A stretch of 40,067 bases of DNA, taken from Pseudomonas sp. CAN1 (GTDB taxonomy: Bacteria; Pseudomonadota; Gammaproteobacteria; Pseudomonadales; Pseudomonadaceae). The stretch lies in the NCBI RefSeq assembly GCF_030462585.1, contig NZ_JASMRU010000001.1:572350-612416 (forward strand). Reading direction: 5' to 3'. Positions 25,670 through 34,524 of this stretch are shown here, piece after piece. The notes under the pieces are model-generated. The model saw nothing but the letters and a program-made list of their open reading frames with translations. It made no database searches and was not told the DNA's origin. Made by a program: the position numbers and the translations under genes. Each line of letters starts with the position of its first letter. Position 1 is the stretch's first letter.

Positions 25670-25727
25670 GTAGGGCTCAGCTTGCTTGCGAATGGGTTGT
25701 CGGGTTCGCGAGCAAGCTCGCTCCTAC
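25670..25727. repeat. REP pair (family B) between glyA and soxB
   Basis: Right unit 25705-25727 is the standard TTCGCGAGCAAGCTCGCTCC palindrome; the left unit (GTAGGGCTCAGCTTGCTTGC, from about 25670) is a decayed inverted copy. It occupies the 114-bp glyA-soxB gap. Confidence 0.8.
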
Positions 25728-25743
25728 ACGCGCCTCGGGAAAC

Positions 25744-26997
<1,254 letters not shown>

Positions 26998-27234
26998 CGC
27001 TGGTCTCCCTGTGGCGCCGCAGCGCCCTGGCCGGTACGGGACGCAAATGGCCCCCTTGGCAGCGATGGTATGACTGGCCCTGCCAGCCCAGATGCCTGCG
27101 CACGTCGCGGGTAGGTGCGTTTGCGACATGCCGTGAACGGCGCAAAAGCGACCGGGTGCGTGGAATTGCGCGCGGCGGCTGGTCAGAATGCGACATGCCC
27201 GCGCCAGGACGGCGCGGCCCGCGGAGCTTTGCCG
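26998..27234. promoter_or_regulatory. Divergent promoter region of glyA-sox and the secreted-protein gene
   Basis: A 237-bp gap between divergent starts. It must hold the glyA operon promoter. Apart from the leader hairpin at 27013-27026 I see no clear -10/-35 pair or operator. Confidence 0.4.
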
Positions 27235-27762
27235 ATGAAGAGCTTCTGTCTATTGGGTTCGCTGGCGCTGACCCTGCTGCTGCCGGCTTTGTCGGCCTCG
27301 GGCATGTCACGCCTGTTCGACGGCGACGCGCGGGTCTGGGTGGAGGGGCGAACGCTGTGCTTCGGCGGTGCGGCGTTCAAGTCGCCGGGTCTGTTCTTCA
27401 ACCGCACGCTGCAGGTAGATGAACGGCAGGTGGCGGTGTACTCCATCGAAGTCGCCCGCGAGCCTTACGAGCCGTTCTGGTCGGCGGCCAGCGCCGAGCC
27501 GATGCAGGGCGTGCCGCTGCGCAGCGACACCTGCTTCGCCTATGGCCGGGCGATCCCCGGCTTCCGCGAGAAAACCCCGGCGCGCTCCCTGGAACCCGGC
27601 CTGTACAACGTCACCCTCGGCGGGCGCGACAGCAGCGGGGATGGCCAGCGCGCGACCTTCATGAAGACCTTCTGCCTGGAGGCGCGCGGCGACGGCGTGG
27701 CGGTGCTGGATGCCGGCTACGACGAGAAGGCTGGCCGCTGGGTTTGCAAAACCGCGCAATGA
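27235..27762 (+). CDS. Exported protein of unknown function
   Basis: A 175-residue protein with a signal peptide ([20 protein letters not shown], cleavage near ASG). The mature part is a small beta-rich domain with four cysteines (in [27 protein letters not shown] and RWVCKTAQ), which could make two disulphides in the periplasm. The order of an early (V/R)xLCF strand, a central CFAYGR strand and a late strand pair recalls the small DUF7480-like periplasmic proteins sometimes labelled T6SS immunity, but no lipobox is present and no effector gene is nearby, so I do not adopt that name. GGAG nine bases before 27235 supports the start over the longer in-frame reading. Divergent from glyA; its own role is unknown. 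Confidence 0.75.
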   Translation: MKSFCLLGSLALTLLLPALSASGMSRLFDGDARVWVEGRTLCFGGAAFKSPGLFFNRTLQVDERQVAVYSIEVAREPYEPFWSAASAEPMQGVPLRSDTCFAYGRAIPGFREKTPARSLEPGLYNVTLGGRDSSGDGQRATFMKTFCLEARGDGVAVLDAGYDEKAGRWVCKTAQ

Positions 27763-27826
27763 AGCTGCCGATAGGAACCCTGCGGCCAAGGGACTAAACT
27801 GCGCGTCTTCGAAATGCGAGGACGCC

Positions 27827-28501
27827 ATGAACCGTTCCCTGACTCTGCTTTCCGCCCTGCTGCTCACCGCGACGCTGCAGGGCTGTGGTGACGACAGTAA
27901 ATCCGCCAAGGCCGAAGCTCCCCAGGCCGCCAGCACCGCCGCCGCACCGGCCGGCGACAGCTGCAGCGGCCACGAGCTGGAGCGCGCGCTGCCGCCGGCC
28001 AAGGCCATCTACGGCTATGCCTACCTGTCCCGCGAGTGCGGCTACGACAGCGCCACCGTCGTCTACGGCAAGGCGGACGGCAGCCAGCAGCTGGTCGTGA
28101 CCCTGACCGACACCGGCCTGCCGGCGCCCGGCGCCGACCAGCAGGGCGAGGCCGCCAAGCAGTACCTGGCCGCCCAGGCCAAGCTGCGCGACACCACCGC
28201 GAAGAACGTCTCGCTGCTCAACCAGGCGCGCCAGGCCGCGCTGCAGAACGGCACCGCCGCGCAATTCGGCGGCGAGCAGTTCCTGCCGGTGATCGACAGC
28301 ACCCGCATGGGCGACCCGCTGGCGATCAGCGTGCCGGGCCCGGACGAGAAGGCCGGCGAATCCAGCCTGACCGGCCTGATCAAGGGGCGCTACGTGCTCA
28401 ACATGACCTCGCCGGACAAGCCCAACGGCGGCACCGCCCAGTCCCTGCGCGAGCTGTTCGTGCCGATCTCCGAGCAGATGGCGCTGACCAAGCTGCCCTG
28501 A
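27827..28501 (+). CDS. Lipoprotein of unknown function
   Basis: A 224-residue protein starting MNRSLTLLSALLLTATLQGC with lipobox LQGC (acylated Cys20), then an Ala/Pro/Lys linker (residues 22-45) and a roughly 175-residue soluble domain. Two further cysteines (DSCSGHEL and SRECGYD) may pair. I do not recognise the domain. GAGG five bases before the ATG supports 27827. It follows the exported protein by 64 bases and is followed by ltaA after 106 bases, so the three may be co-transcribed, but that link is not proven. The genes are on the opposite strand to the sox operon and show no metabolic signature. Confidence 0.75.
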   Translation: MNRSLTLLSALLLTATLQGCGDDSKSAKAEAPQAASTAAAPAGDSCSGHELERALPPAKAIYGYAYLSRECGYDSATVVYGKADGSQQLVVTLTDTGLPAPGADQQGEAAKQYLAAQAKLRDTTAKNVSLLNQARQAALQNGTAAQFGGEQFLPVIDSTRMGDPLAISVPGPDEKAGESSLTGLIKGRYVLNMTSPDKPNGGTAQSLRELFVPISEQMALTKLP

Positions 28502-28607
28502 TCCATCCCGCGGCCTCCCTCCAGCGGGAGGCCTGCGCCCTCCGGCGGTGAGCGACTATCCGTTGCTACGCTGCTGCCTGACGTACAACGTTTTCCGAGG
28601 CCGCACC

Positions 28608-29654
28608 ATGACCGACAACACCCAACAGTTCGCCAGCGACAACTATTCCGGCATCTGCCCCGAAGCCTGGGCGGCCATGGCCCAGGCCAACCAGGGCCAC
28701 GAGCGCGCCTACGGCGACGACCAGTGGACCGCCCGCGCCTCCGACTACTTCCGCGAGCTGTTCGAGACCGACTGCGAAGTGTTCTTCGCCTTCAACGGCA
28801 CCGCGGCCAACTCCCTGGCCCTGGCCGCGTTGTGCCAGAGCTACCACAGCGTGATCTGCGCCGAGACCGCCCACGTCGAGACGGACGAATGCGGCGCGCC
28901 GGAATTCTTCTCCAACGGTTCCAAGCTGCTGCTGGCGCGCACCGACGCCCAAGGCAAGCTGACCCCGGATGCGATTCGCGAGATCGCCCTGAAGCGCCAG
29001 GACATCCACTATCCCAAGGCGCGGGTGGTCACCATCACCCAGGCCACCGAGGTCGGCACCGCCTACCGCCCGGACGAGCTGCAGGCGCTCAGCGCCACCT
29101 GTCGCGAGCTGGGCCTGCACCTGCACATGGATGGCGCACGCTTCTCCAACGCCTGCGCGTTCCTCGGCGCCACCCCGGCCGAGCTGACCTGGAAGGCCGG
29201 CGTCGAGGTGCTCTGCTTCGGCGGCACCAAGAACGGCATGGCGGTGGGCGAAGCCATCCTGTTCTTCAACCGCGATCTGGCCGAAGGCTTCGACTACCGC
29301 TGCAAGCAGGCCGGCCAGCTGGCCTCGAAGATGCGCTTCCTCGCCGCGCCCTGGGTCGGCGTGCTGCAGGACGACGCCTGGATGCATTACGCCAGCCATG
29401 CCAACCGCTGTGCACAACTGCTGGCCGAGCGCGTCGCCGACGTGCCGGGCGTGCAGCTGATGTTCCCGGTGGAAGCCAACGGGGTGTTCCTGCAGATGTC
29501 CGAACCCGCCCTGGAGGCCCTGCGCCAGCTGGGCTGGCGCTTCTACACCTTCATCGGCGCCGGCGGCGCGCGCTTCATGTGCTCGTGGGATACCGAGATC
29601 GCCCGCGTCGAGCAGCTGGCGGCGGACATTCGTAGGGTAATGGGCGCAAAGTGA
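28608..29654 (+). CDS. ltaA: Low-specificity L-threonine aldolase
   Basis: A 348-residue fold-type I PLP enzyme. Lys208 in VLCFGGTKNGMAVGEA is the Schiff-base lysine; HMDGARFSNACAFL provides the PLP-binding Asp; CAETAHVETDECGAPEF, near residues 84-100, is the usual substrate-facing region. It splits threonine or allo-threonine to glycine and acetaldehyde. P. aeruginosa PA5413 (ltaA) lies at the same place between the gbc and glyA-sox genes. GAGG seven bases before the ATG at 28608 supports the start; an in-frame ATG 20 codons earlier has no family support. It could run towards glycine or, with acetaldehyde, make threonine. Confidence 0.93.
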   Translation: MTDNTQQFASDNYSGICPEAWAAMAQANQGHERAYGDDQWTARASDYFRELFETDCEVFFAFNGTAANSLALAALCQSYHSVICAETAHVETDECGAPEFFSNGSKLLLARTDAQGKLTPDAIREIALKRQDIHYPKARVVTITQATEVGTAYRPDELQALSATCRELGLHLHMDGARFSNACAFLGATPAELTWKAGVEVLCFGGTKNGMAVGEAILFFNRDLAEGFDYRCKQAGQLASKMRFLAAPWVGVLQDDAWMHYASHANRCAQLLAERVADVPGVQLMFPVEANGVFLQMSEPALEALRQLGWRFYTFIGAGGARFMCSWDTEIARVEQLAADIRRVMGAK

Positions 29655-29668
29655 TGGGCGCCTGAGTT

Positions 29669-29703
29669 GTCCCCAGGCGCTGGGGACGGTTGCTCGCGCA
29701 ACC
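29669..29703. other. Tandem perfect hairpins after ltaA
   Basis: GTCCCCA-GGCGC-TGGGGAC (29669-29687) is followed directly by GGTTGC-TCGC-GCAACC (29688-29703). They begin 15 bases after the ltaA stop and have no T-run. They may terminate weakly or stabilise the 3' end. A TGTGGATGA box follows at 29715-29723. Confidence 0.55.
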
Positions 29704-29790
29704 TGTCCCCAACCTGTGGATGAATGCCTGCGGGCCGCGTATGACGTGGCCTGCAGTCATCTGCTCAAATTTTGATCAAGACGGCTCTTC

Positions 29791-29894
29791 GTAGGAGCGA
29801 GCTTGCTCGCGAACCGCATTCCGCCCGATTCCACGGCATGAAGCGAACCTGCGGTTGTTCGCGAGCAAGAACTAGGCGTTCCCCTCGCTCCTAC
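29791..29894. repeat. REP pair (family B) between ltaA and ybjQ-like gene
   Basis: Left unit 29791-29813 is GTAGGAGCGAGCTTGCTCGC; right unit 29858-29894 (TTCGCGAGCAAGAACTAGGC, then CCTCGCTCCTAC) carries the ACTAGGCG core seen at 7763 and 36413. Units are 44 bases apart in inverted orientation. A TGATCA (29773-29778) stands just upstream. Confidence 0.85.
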
Positions 29895-29907
29895 AGGTCT
29901 TGATCCG

Positions 29908-30225
29908 CTATATACGCACCGCGGTGCCGCTCACGCTGACCATCAGCATGCTGCCGTTCTGCCCCACCACCTCGTAATCCAGGTCGATGCCGACCACTGC
30001 ATTGGCACCCAGCTCCTGGGCGCGCTCCTGCAGCTCCTCGAAGGCGATCTCCCGCGCCCGTCCCAACTCTTTCTCATACGCACCAGAGCGGCCGCCGATG
30101 ATGTCGCGCAGGCCGGCGAACAGGTCGCGGAACACGTTGGCGCCGAGAATCGCCTCGCCAACCACGATGCCGCGGTATTCCTGGATGGTCTTGCTCTCGA
30201 TGGTGGGCGTGGTGGTCAGGATCAT
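29908..30225 (-). CDS. YbjQ/UPF0145-family protein
   Basis: A 105-residue protein with the family pattern [58 protein letters not shown] and [16 protein letters not shown]. The usual fold is a small homopentameric alpha/beta barrel-like unit; a heavy-metal-binding role has been suggested by name but not shown in general. The ATG at 30225 has GGAGG eight bases upstream and gives the standard length; the reading from 30486 is a chance extension. It stands alone, reading away from the DnaA-box region. Confidence 0.9.
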   Translation of the reverse strand: MILTTTPTIESKTIQEYRGIVVGEAILGANVFRDLFAGLRDIIGGRSGAYEKELGRAREIAFEELQERAQELGANAVVGIDLDYEVVGQNGSMLMVSVSGTAVRI

Positions 30226-30325
30226 CGGACTGCCTCCTCTGCTGGGGAAATCCAGCATAGCCCCGCACCCCATCGAAGGCCCCGCCAGCTGTGTTTCAGC
30301 ATTTGCCGGAAATCCGGGGGCAACC

Positions 30326-31026
30326 TTGTGATAAAGCTGTGGACAACCTGGTGGAAAATGACAGCGCCGTGGCACTTTCATGAATAGCGCGGAATTGCCG
30401 CTCAATTTCACAGGGGCCGCGTAATTCGTGGCCTTCAGCCGACTCATGAGGTGTTGTGGAGATCTCCACAGCCGCTGTGGAGGCATGCCTGCCCAACCTG
30501 TGGAAAAACTGTTGGGAGGTGCCTGCGAGGCTGATGGGGCGGGGCTTCCCTGAAGCTGGTCGTTTTCTGATCAATTACGTCTTTTCAATCGCTTGCGAGC
30601 CTGTGTATCGATTGCGGCAGATTTTCTGTGCACGAACTTTCCACCGCTATCCCCGGTTTGTGTTGACCCACCTGTGCGCCACCTGTGGAAAACAGCACCG
30701 GCACCACGGCTGGCGCAGCTTCCAGAGGCTTGCTCAAGGATTGATCAGCAATCCCGGCAAGACACTGATCCACAGCCACTTTTCCCCAGCGGCGCGGGTT
30801 ACGGGAAACTTTCCACAATGCCTGTGGGGCGAACCTCGCAGAAGGTGTGGACAACCTGTACCCAGATCGCTGCAGGCCACGTCACGCGCGCCTCTCTCGT
30901 GTCAGTACGTTTTTTGATCAAACAGCGAAAGTCGCGCCGTTGCTGGCCTGCAGCGAAATATGCCTAAGGTTTTCCACATCGGCTGTGCAGCGTTCTGCCA
31001 GCAAGGTGTGGGCGAGTTGTGGATGG
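30326..31026. other. Gene-free field of DnaA-box-like 9-mers
   Basis: The 911 bp between the ybjQ-like start (30225) and the EF-G-like start (31137) hold no convincing gene. Five 9-mers match TGTGGANAA: 30338 and 30846 (TGTGGACAA), 30499 and 30684 (TGTGGAAAA) and 30970-30978 on the other strand (TTTTCCACA). Related sites are at 30350 (GGTGGAAAA), 30455-30470 (palindrome TGTGGAGATCTCCACA), 30476 (TGTGGAGGC), 30766 (TGATCCACA), 30809 (CTTTCCACA) and 31018 (TGTGGATGG). The DnaA consensus is TGTGGATAA/TTATCCACA, so most differ at one or two positions. Four TGATCA sites (30568, 30742, 30915, 31065) interleave. No rpmH or dnaA gene is adjacent, so this is not the ordinary oriC. Confidence 0.6.
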
Positions 31027-31136
31027 ATCGCTACGAGCCGCGCTGGTGCTAGCCCGCGCCGGGTTGATCAATATTTGTCCAGGGACGGGAGGGCCGCTGC
31101 CTATACTTCAATCACCCTGGGGGCGGGAGATTCAGC

Positions 31137-33185
31137 ATGTCCAGTTACTCGGTGGAACAGATCCGCACCGTGGCCCTGGTCGGCCACGGTGACAGCGGCA
31201 AGACCCTGCTTGCCGAAGCGCTGCTGCAGCACTGCGGTGCCATCCCCAGCATGGGCTCGCTGGAACGCGGCGACACCCTGTGCGACTCCGACCCCATGGA
31301 GCGCGAATACCACCACTCCCTGGCCGCCGCCCTGGTGCACTTCGAGCACGAAGGCGCGCAGGTCCGTCTGCTCGACACCCCCGGTTATCCCGACTTCATC
31401 GGCCACGCGCTGCCGGCGCTGGCGGCTGTGGAAACCGCGCTGGTGGTGGTGAACGCGCAGAACGGCATCGAGCTGAGCACCCGCCGCATGATGGACTGGG
31501 CCGGCGAGCGCGGGCTGTGCCGGATGCTGGTGGTGAACAAGATCGACGCCGAACGCATCGACCTGCCGGGTCTGCTGGCGGCTTTGCGCGAATCGTTCGG
31601 CAAGGAAGTACTGCCGATCAATCTGCCGGCCGAGGGCGGCACGCGGGTTGTGGATTGTTTCTTCAATCCCGATGGCGCGGCGGATTTCTCCTCGGTGGCC
31701 GAGGCGCACCAGGCGCTGGTGGATCAGGTGGTGGAAGTGGACGAAGCGCTGATGGCGCATTACCTGGAGGAGGGCGAGGTGGCGCCTGAGGCGCTGCACG
31801 CACCCTTCGAGCGCGCGTTGCGCGAAGGCCACCTGATTCCGCTGTGCTTCGTCTCCGCCCGCACCGGCGCCGGCGTGCCGGAACTGGCGAATATCCTCGC
31901 GCGCCTGGCGCCCAATCCCACCGAGGGCAACCCGCCGCTGTTCCTGCGCACCGACGACAAGGGCGCCGAGCACCCGGTGACCTGCAGCCCCGACCCGGCC
32001 GCCCACGTGCTGGCCCACGTGTTCAAGGTGGCGATCGACCCTTTCGTCGGCCGTCTCGCGGTGTTCCGCGTGCACCAGGGCACCATCCGCCGGGAGATGC
32101 AGCTGTTCGCCGGCGACGGGCGCAAGCCGTTCAAGGTCGGCCATCTGCTGCGCCTGCAGGGAAAGAAGCATGAGGAGGCGCCGTGGCTGATCCCCGGTGA
32201 CTTCGGTGCGCTGAGCAAGGTCGACGAACTGGATTACGGCGTGGTGCTGCACGACTCCCACGACGAGGACCACATCCACCTCAAGCCGCTGGATTTCCCC
32301 ACGCCCATGCAGGGCCTGGCCATTGAGGCGAGCCGCCGTGGCGACGAGCAGCGCCTGGCGGAAATCCTCCAGCGCCTGCAAGCCGAAGACCCCTGCGTGC
32401 GCCTGGACTACAACGCCTCCACCCAGGAAACCGTGCTGCGTGGCATGGGCGAACTGCACCTGCGCTACCTGCTGGAGCGCATGGCCGGGCAGTACAAGCT
32501 GGAAGTGCAGACCCGCGCGCCCAGCGTGCCGTACCGCGAGACGGCGACCCGCAGCGCCGAGGGCCACAGCCGGCACAAGAAGCAAACCGGCGGGGCCGGG
32601 CAGTTCGGCGAGGTGTTCCTGCGCATCGAGCCGCTGCCGCGCGGCGAGGGCTTCGCTTTCGTCGATGCGATCAAGGGCGGGGTGATCCCCGGCAACTTCA
32701 TTCCCTCGGTGGAGAAGGGCGTGCGCTCGGCACTGGCGGCCGGGCCACTGGCTGGCTTCCCGGTACAGGATGTGAAGGTCACTGTGTTCGACGGCAAGAG
32801 CCACTCGGTGGACTCCAAGGACATCGCCTTCCAGGCTGCCGGGCGCAAGGCCATGCTCGATGCGCTGCGCAATGCTGGTGGCATCGTGCTGGAGCCGGTG
32901 ATGCAGATCGAGGTGACGACGCCGGATAGCCACCTGGGCGATATCACCGCCGATCTCACCGGCCGCCGCGGCCAGGTGCTGGGCACCGAGTCGCTGTCGG
33001 CCAGCGTCGCGCTGGTGCGTGGACAGGTGCCGCTGGCGGAGCTGGACGGCTACGCCAACCGGCTGAAATCCATCACTGCCGGCCAGGGCCTCTACAGTCT
33101 TTCTTCCAGCCACTACAGCGCCGTGCCGCAGGACGTGCAGCAGCGCCTGTCCAGCGGCTACAAGGCGGCCCCGGAAGAGGACTGA
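31137..33185 (+). CDS. EF-G-like translational GTPase
   Basis: A 682-residue GTPase with EF-G architecture. G1 is GHGDSGKT (16-23), G3 is DTPG (80-83) and G4 is NKID (134-137). Domain II lies about 265-360 and the later domains include the EF-G region KKQTGGAGQFGEVFLRIEPL and the end domain ITADLTGRRGQVLGTE. In the switch I region, where EF-G has RGIT, the sequence reads MEREYHHSLAAAL, so the G2 threonine is replaced by a serine or lost. This is seen in the EF-G-like (EF-G2-type) subgroup, whose role differs from or adds to housekeeping EF-G. A housekeeping fusA is normally in the rpsL-rpsG operon, so this is a paralogue. AT-rich start region; GGGAG eight bases before the ATG. Confidence 0.9.
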   Translation: MSSYSVEQIRTVALVGHGDSGKTLLAEALLQHCGAIPSMGSLERGDTLCDSDPMEREYHHSLAAALVHFEHEGAQVRLLDTPGYPDFIGHALPALAAVETALVVVNAQNGIELSTRRMMDWAGERGLCRMLVVNKIDAERIDLPGLLAALRESFGKEVLPINLPAEGGTRVVDCFFNPDGAADFSSVAEAHQALVDQVVEVDEALMAHYLEEGEVAPEALHAPFERALREGHLIPLCFVSARTGAGVPELANILARLAPNPTEGNPPLFLRTDDKGAEHPVTCSPDPAAHVLAHVFKVAIDPFVGRLAVFRVHQGTIRREMQLFAGDGRKPFKVGHLLRLQGKKHEEAPWLIPGDFGALSKVDELDYGVVLHDSHDEDHIHLKPLDFPTPMQGLAIEASRRGDEQRLAEILQRLQAEDPCVRLDYNASTQETVLRGMGELHLRYLLERMAGQYKLEVQTRAPSVPYRETATRSAEGHSRHKKQTGGAGQFGEVFLRIEPLPRGEGFAFVDAIKGGVIPGNFIPSVEKGVRSALAAGPLAGFPVQDVKVTVFDGKSHSVDSKDIAFQAAGRKAMLDALRNAGGIVLEPVMQIEVTTPDSHLGDITADLTGRRGQVLGTESLSASVALVRGQVPLAELDGYANRLKSITAGQGLYSLSSSHYSAVPQDVQQRLSSGYKAAPEED

Positions 33186-33220
33186 GCGAATGTGGATATT
33201 CGTCGCGGCCGGTGTCCGCA

Positions 33221-33240
33221 AAGGCCCGTGGCTGGGCCTT
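33221..33240 (+). terminator. Weak terminator after the EF-G-like gene
   Basis: AAGGCCC-GTGGCT-GGGCCTT, 35 bases past the stop, with only two T residues after the stem. A TGTGGATAT (33191-33199) precedes it. Confidence 0.35.
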
Positions 33241-33334
33241 CACGCGCACCTGTTCGGCGTGTGCGCGGGAAAGGAGAAAGCCACGTGGCATGCGGGTTGC
33301 AGACGGGATCGAGGCGGCCAGGCGGTTCGGCCAG

Positions 33335-33364
33335 AGGTGTCTCCGAGCTTGCCTCGGGACACCT
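33335..33364. other. Long hairpin between convergent EF-G-like and gbcB genes
   Basis: AGGTGTC and GACACCT enclose a one-base bulge and CCGAG-CTTGC-CTCGG, giving 12 paired bases. It has no T-run. It may be the shared 3' structure of two convergent genes or a non-coding RNA element. A consensus DnaA box follows at 33371. Confidence 0.5.
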
Positions 33365-33370
33365 GTAGCC

Positions 33371-33379
33371 TGTGGATAA
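33371..33379 (+). other. Consensus DnaA box TGTGGATAA
   Basis: An exact 9-of-9 match to the DnaA box, in the intergenic segment between the EF-G-like gene and gbcB. One such site could occur by chance, but it is close to the box field at 30326-31026. Confidence 0.55.
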
Positions 33380-33420
33380 CTCAGTGGGTAACGTGTGGGG
33401 CAGGTGGGGGCAGGCTGTGA

Positions 33421-34524
33421 TCAGTACTCGATCACCACGTCGCCCTTGGGCACGCTGCAGCAGGACAGGATGTAGCCTTCGGCGACGTCTTCGTCGGTGA
33501 TCCCGCCGTTGTGCTCCATCTCCACCTCGCCGGAGCGCTTCATCACCTTGCAGGTGCCGCAGATGCCCATGCCGCAGGCCTTGGGAATGTGCAGGCCGAG
33601 CTGGGCGGCGGCGGCGTGGACGGTCTCGCCCGGCGCCACGCGGATGCTCTTGCCGGTCTCGCAGAACTCCACCAGGTTCTGCTCGGCCAGCGGTACGGCC
33701 GGCGCCTCGGCGGCTTCGGCGGCCAGTTCCTTCACGTCGGCGCGCACTTCCGGCGGGGTCGGGCCGAAGGCCTCCTCGTGGTAGCGCGACATGTCGTAGC
33801 CCTCGGCTTCGAGCAGGCGCTTGACCGCGTGCATGTAGGGCGTCGGGCCGCAGCAGAAGACCTCGCGTTCGAGATAATCCGGCGCCATCAGCTGCAGCAT
33901 CGCCTTGTTCAGGAAGCCCCGGTAGCCGGCCCAGGACTCGCCCATCTCGTACTTCTCGCAGACCAGGTACAGCTTGAAGTTGTTGATCCGCGAGTTCATG
34001 TGCTCCAGCTCGCGGTGGTAGATGATGTCCTTGGGCGTGCGTGCGCTGTGCACGAAGACCATGTCGACGTTGGCGTTGGTGTCGAAGAACCAGCGCGACA
34101 TTGACATCACCGGGGTGATGCCGACGCCGCCGGAGAGGAACAGCACCTTCTCGGCGGGAAAATCAATGGCGTTGAAGTTGCCCACCGGCCCGTGTACCGG
34201 GACCTGGTCGCCTTCCTTGAGGTTGTCGTGCAGCCAGTTCGACACCTTGCCGCCGGGCACGCGCTTGATGGTGATGGAGAAGCTGTAGGGCACCGAGGGC
34301 GAGCTGGAGATGGTGTAGGAACGCATGATCGGCTGGCCGTCGATCTCCAGTTCCAGGGTGACGAACTGCCCCGGCTTGAAGAAGAACATGATCGGCGCGT
34401 CGGCCATGAAGCAGAAGGTGCGCACATCCCAGGTTTCCTGGATGGCCTTGACGCAGCGCACCAGGTGGCGCCCGTTGGCCCAGGTCTGGGTGTTCACCGG
34501 ATTGAGGAAGTTGTTCGTCGACAT
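33421..34524 (-). CDS. gbcB: Glycine betaine monooxygenase, reductase subunit
   Basis: A 367-residue flavin and iron-sulphur reductase. The FAD-binding motif MRSYTISSSPS is at 67-77, the NAD-binding region is FLSGGVGITPVMSM and CCGPTPYMHAVKRLL, and the C-terminal plant-type [2Fe-2S] domain has Cys317, Cys322, Cys325 and Cys355 (ACGMGICGTC then SCCSVP). It passes electrons from NAD(P)H to GbcA for betaine demethylation. I chose the ATG at 34524 (GGAGA seven bases upstream), one residue longer than the P. aeruginosa protein; the reading from 34890 has a low-complexity arginine-rich front and is not real. Divergent from gbcA, as in P. aeruginosa PA5410/PA5411. Confidence 0.96.
   Translation of the reverse strand: MSTNNFLNPVNTQTWANGRHLVRCVKAIQETWDVRTFCFMADAPIMFFFKPGQFVTLELEIDGQPIMRSYTISSSPSVPYSFSITIKRVPGGKVSNWLHDNLKEGDQVPVHGPVGNFNAIDFPAEKVLFLSGGVGITPVMSMSRWFFDTNANVDMVFVHSARTPKDIIYHRELEHMNSRINNFKLYLVCEKYEMGESWAGYRGFLNKAMLQLMAPDYLEREVFCCGPTPYMHAVKRLLEAEGYDMSRYHEEAFGPTPPEVRADVKELAAEAAEAPAVPLAEQNLVEFCETGKSIRVAPGETVHAAAAQLGLHIPKACGMGICGTCKVMKRSGEVEMEHNGGITDEDVAEGYILSCCSVPKGDVVIEY

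Noticed and set aside
27235-27762. A type VI secretion immunity protein
   Set aside because: Only a loose strand-order resemblance; no lipobox and no effector or T6SS gene nearby.
30456-30967. Short frames in the DnaA-box region (for example 30456-30917 and 30593-30967)
   Set aside because: No ribosome site, poor codon use and no recognisable protein features.
30326-31026. The box field as the chromosomal origin oriC
   Set aside because: No dnaA, rpmH, gyrB or gidA is adjacent, the boxes are mostly imperfect and no clear AT-rich unwinding segment is seen.
31101-33221. A 706-residue frame opposite the EF-G-like gene
   Set aside because: Low-complexity antisense frame; the GTPase motifs are on the plus strand.
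33190-33420. Short frames after the EF-G-like gene
   Set aside because: One has AAGGAG nearby, but the 27- to 29-residue products are Arg-rich without a helix and end in the hairpin/DnaA-box region; not supported.
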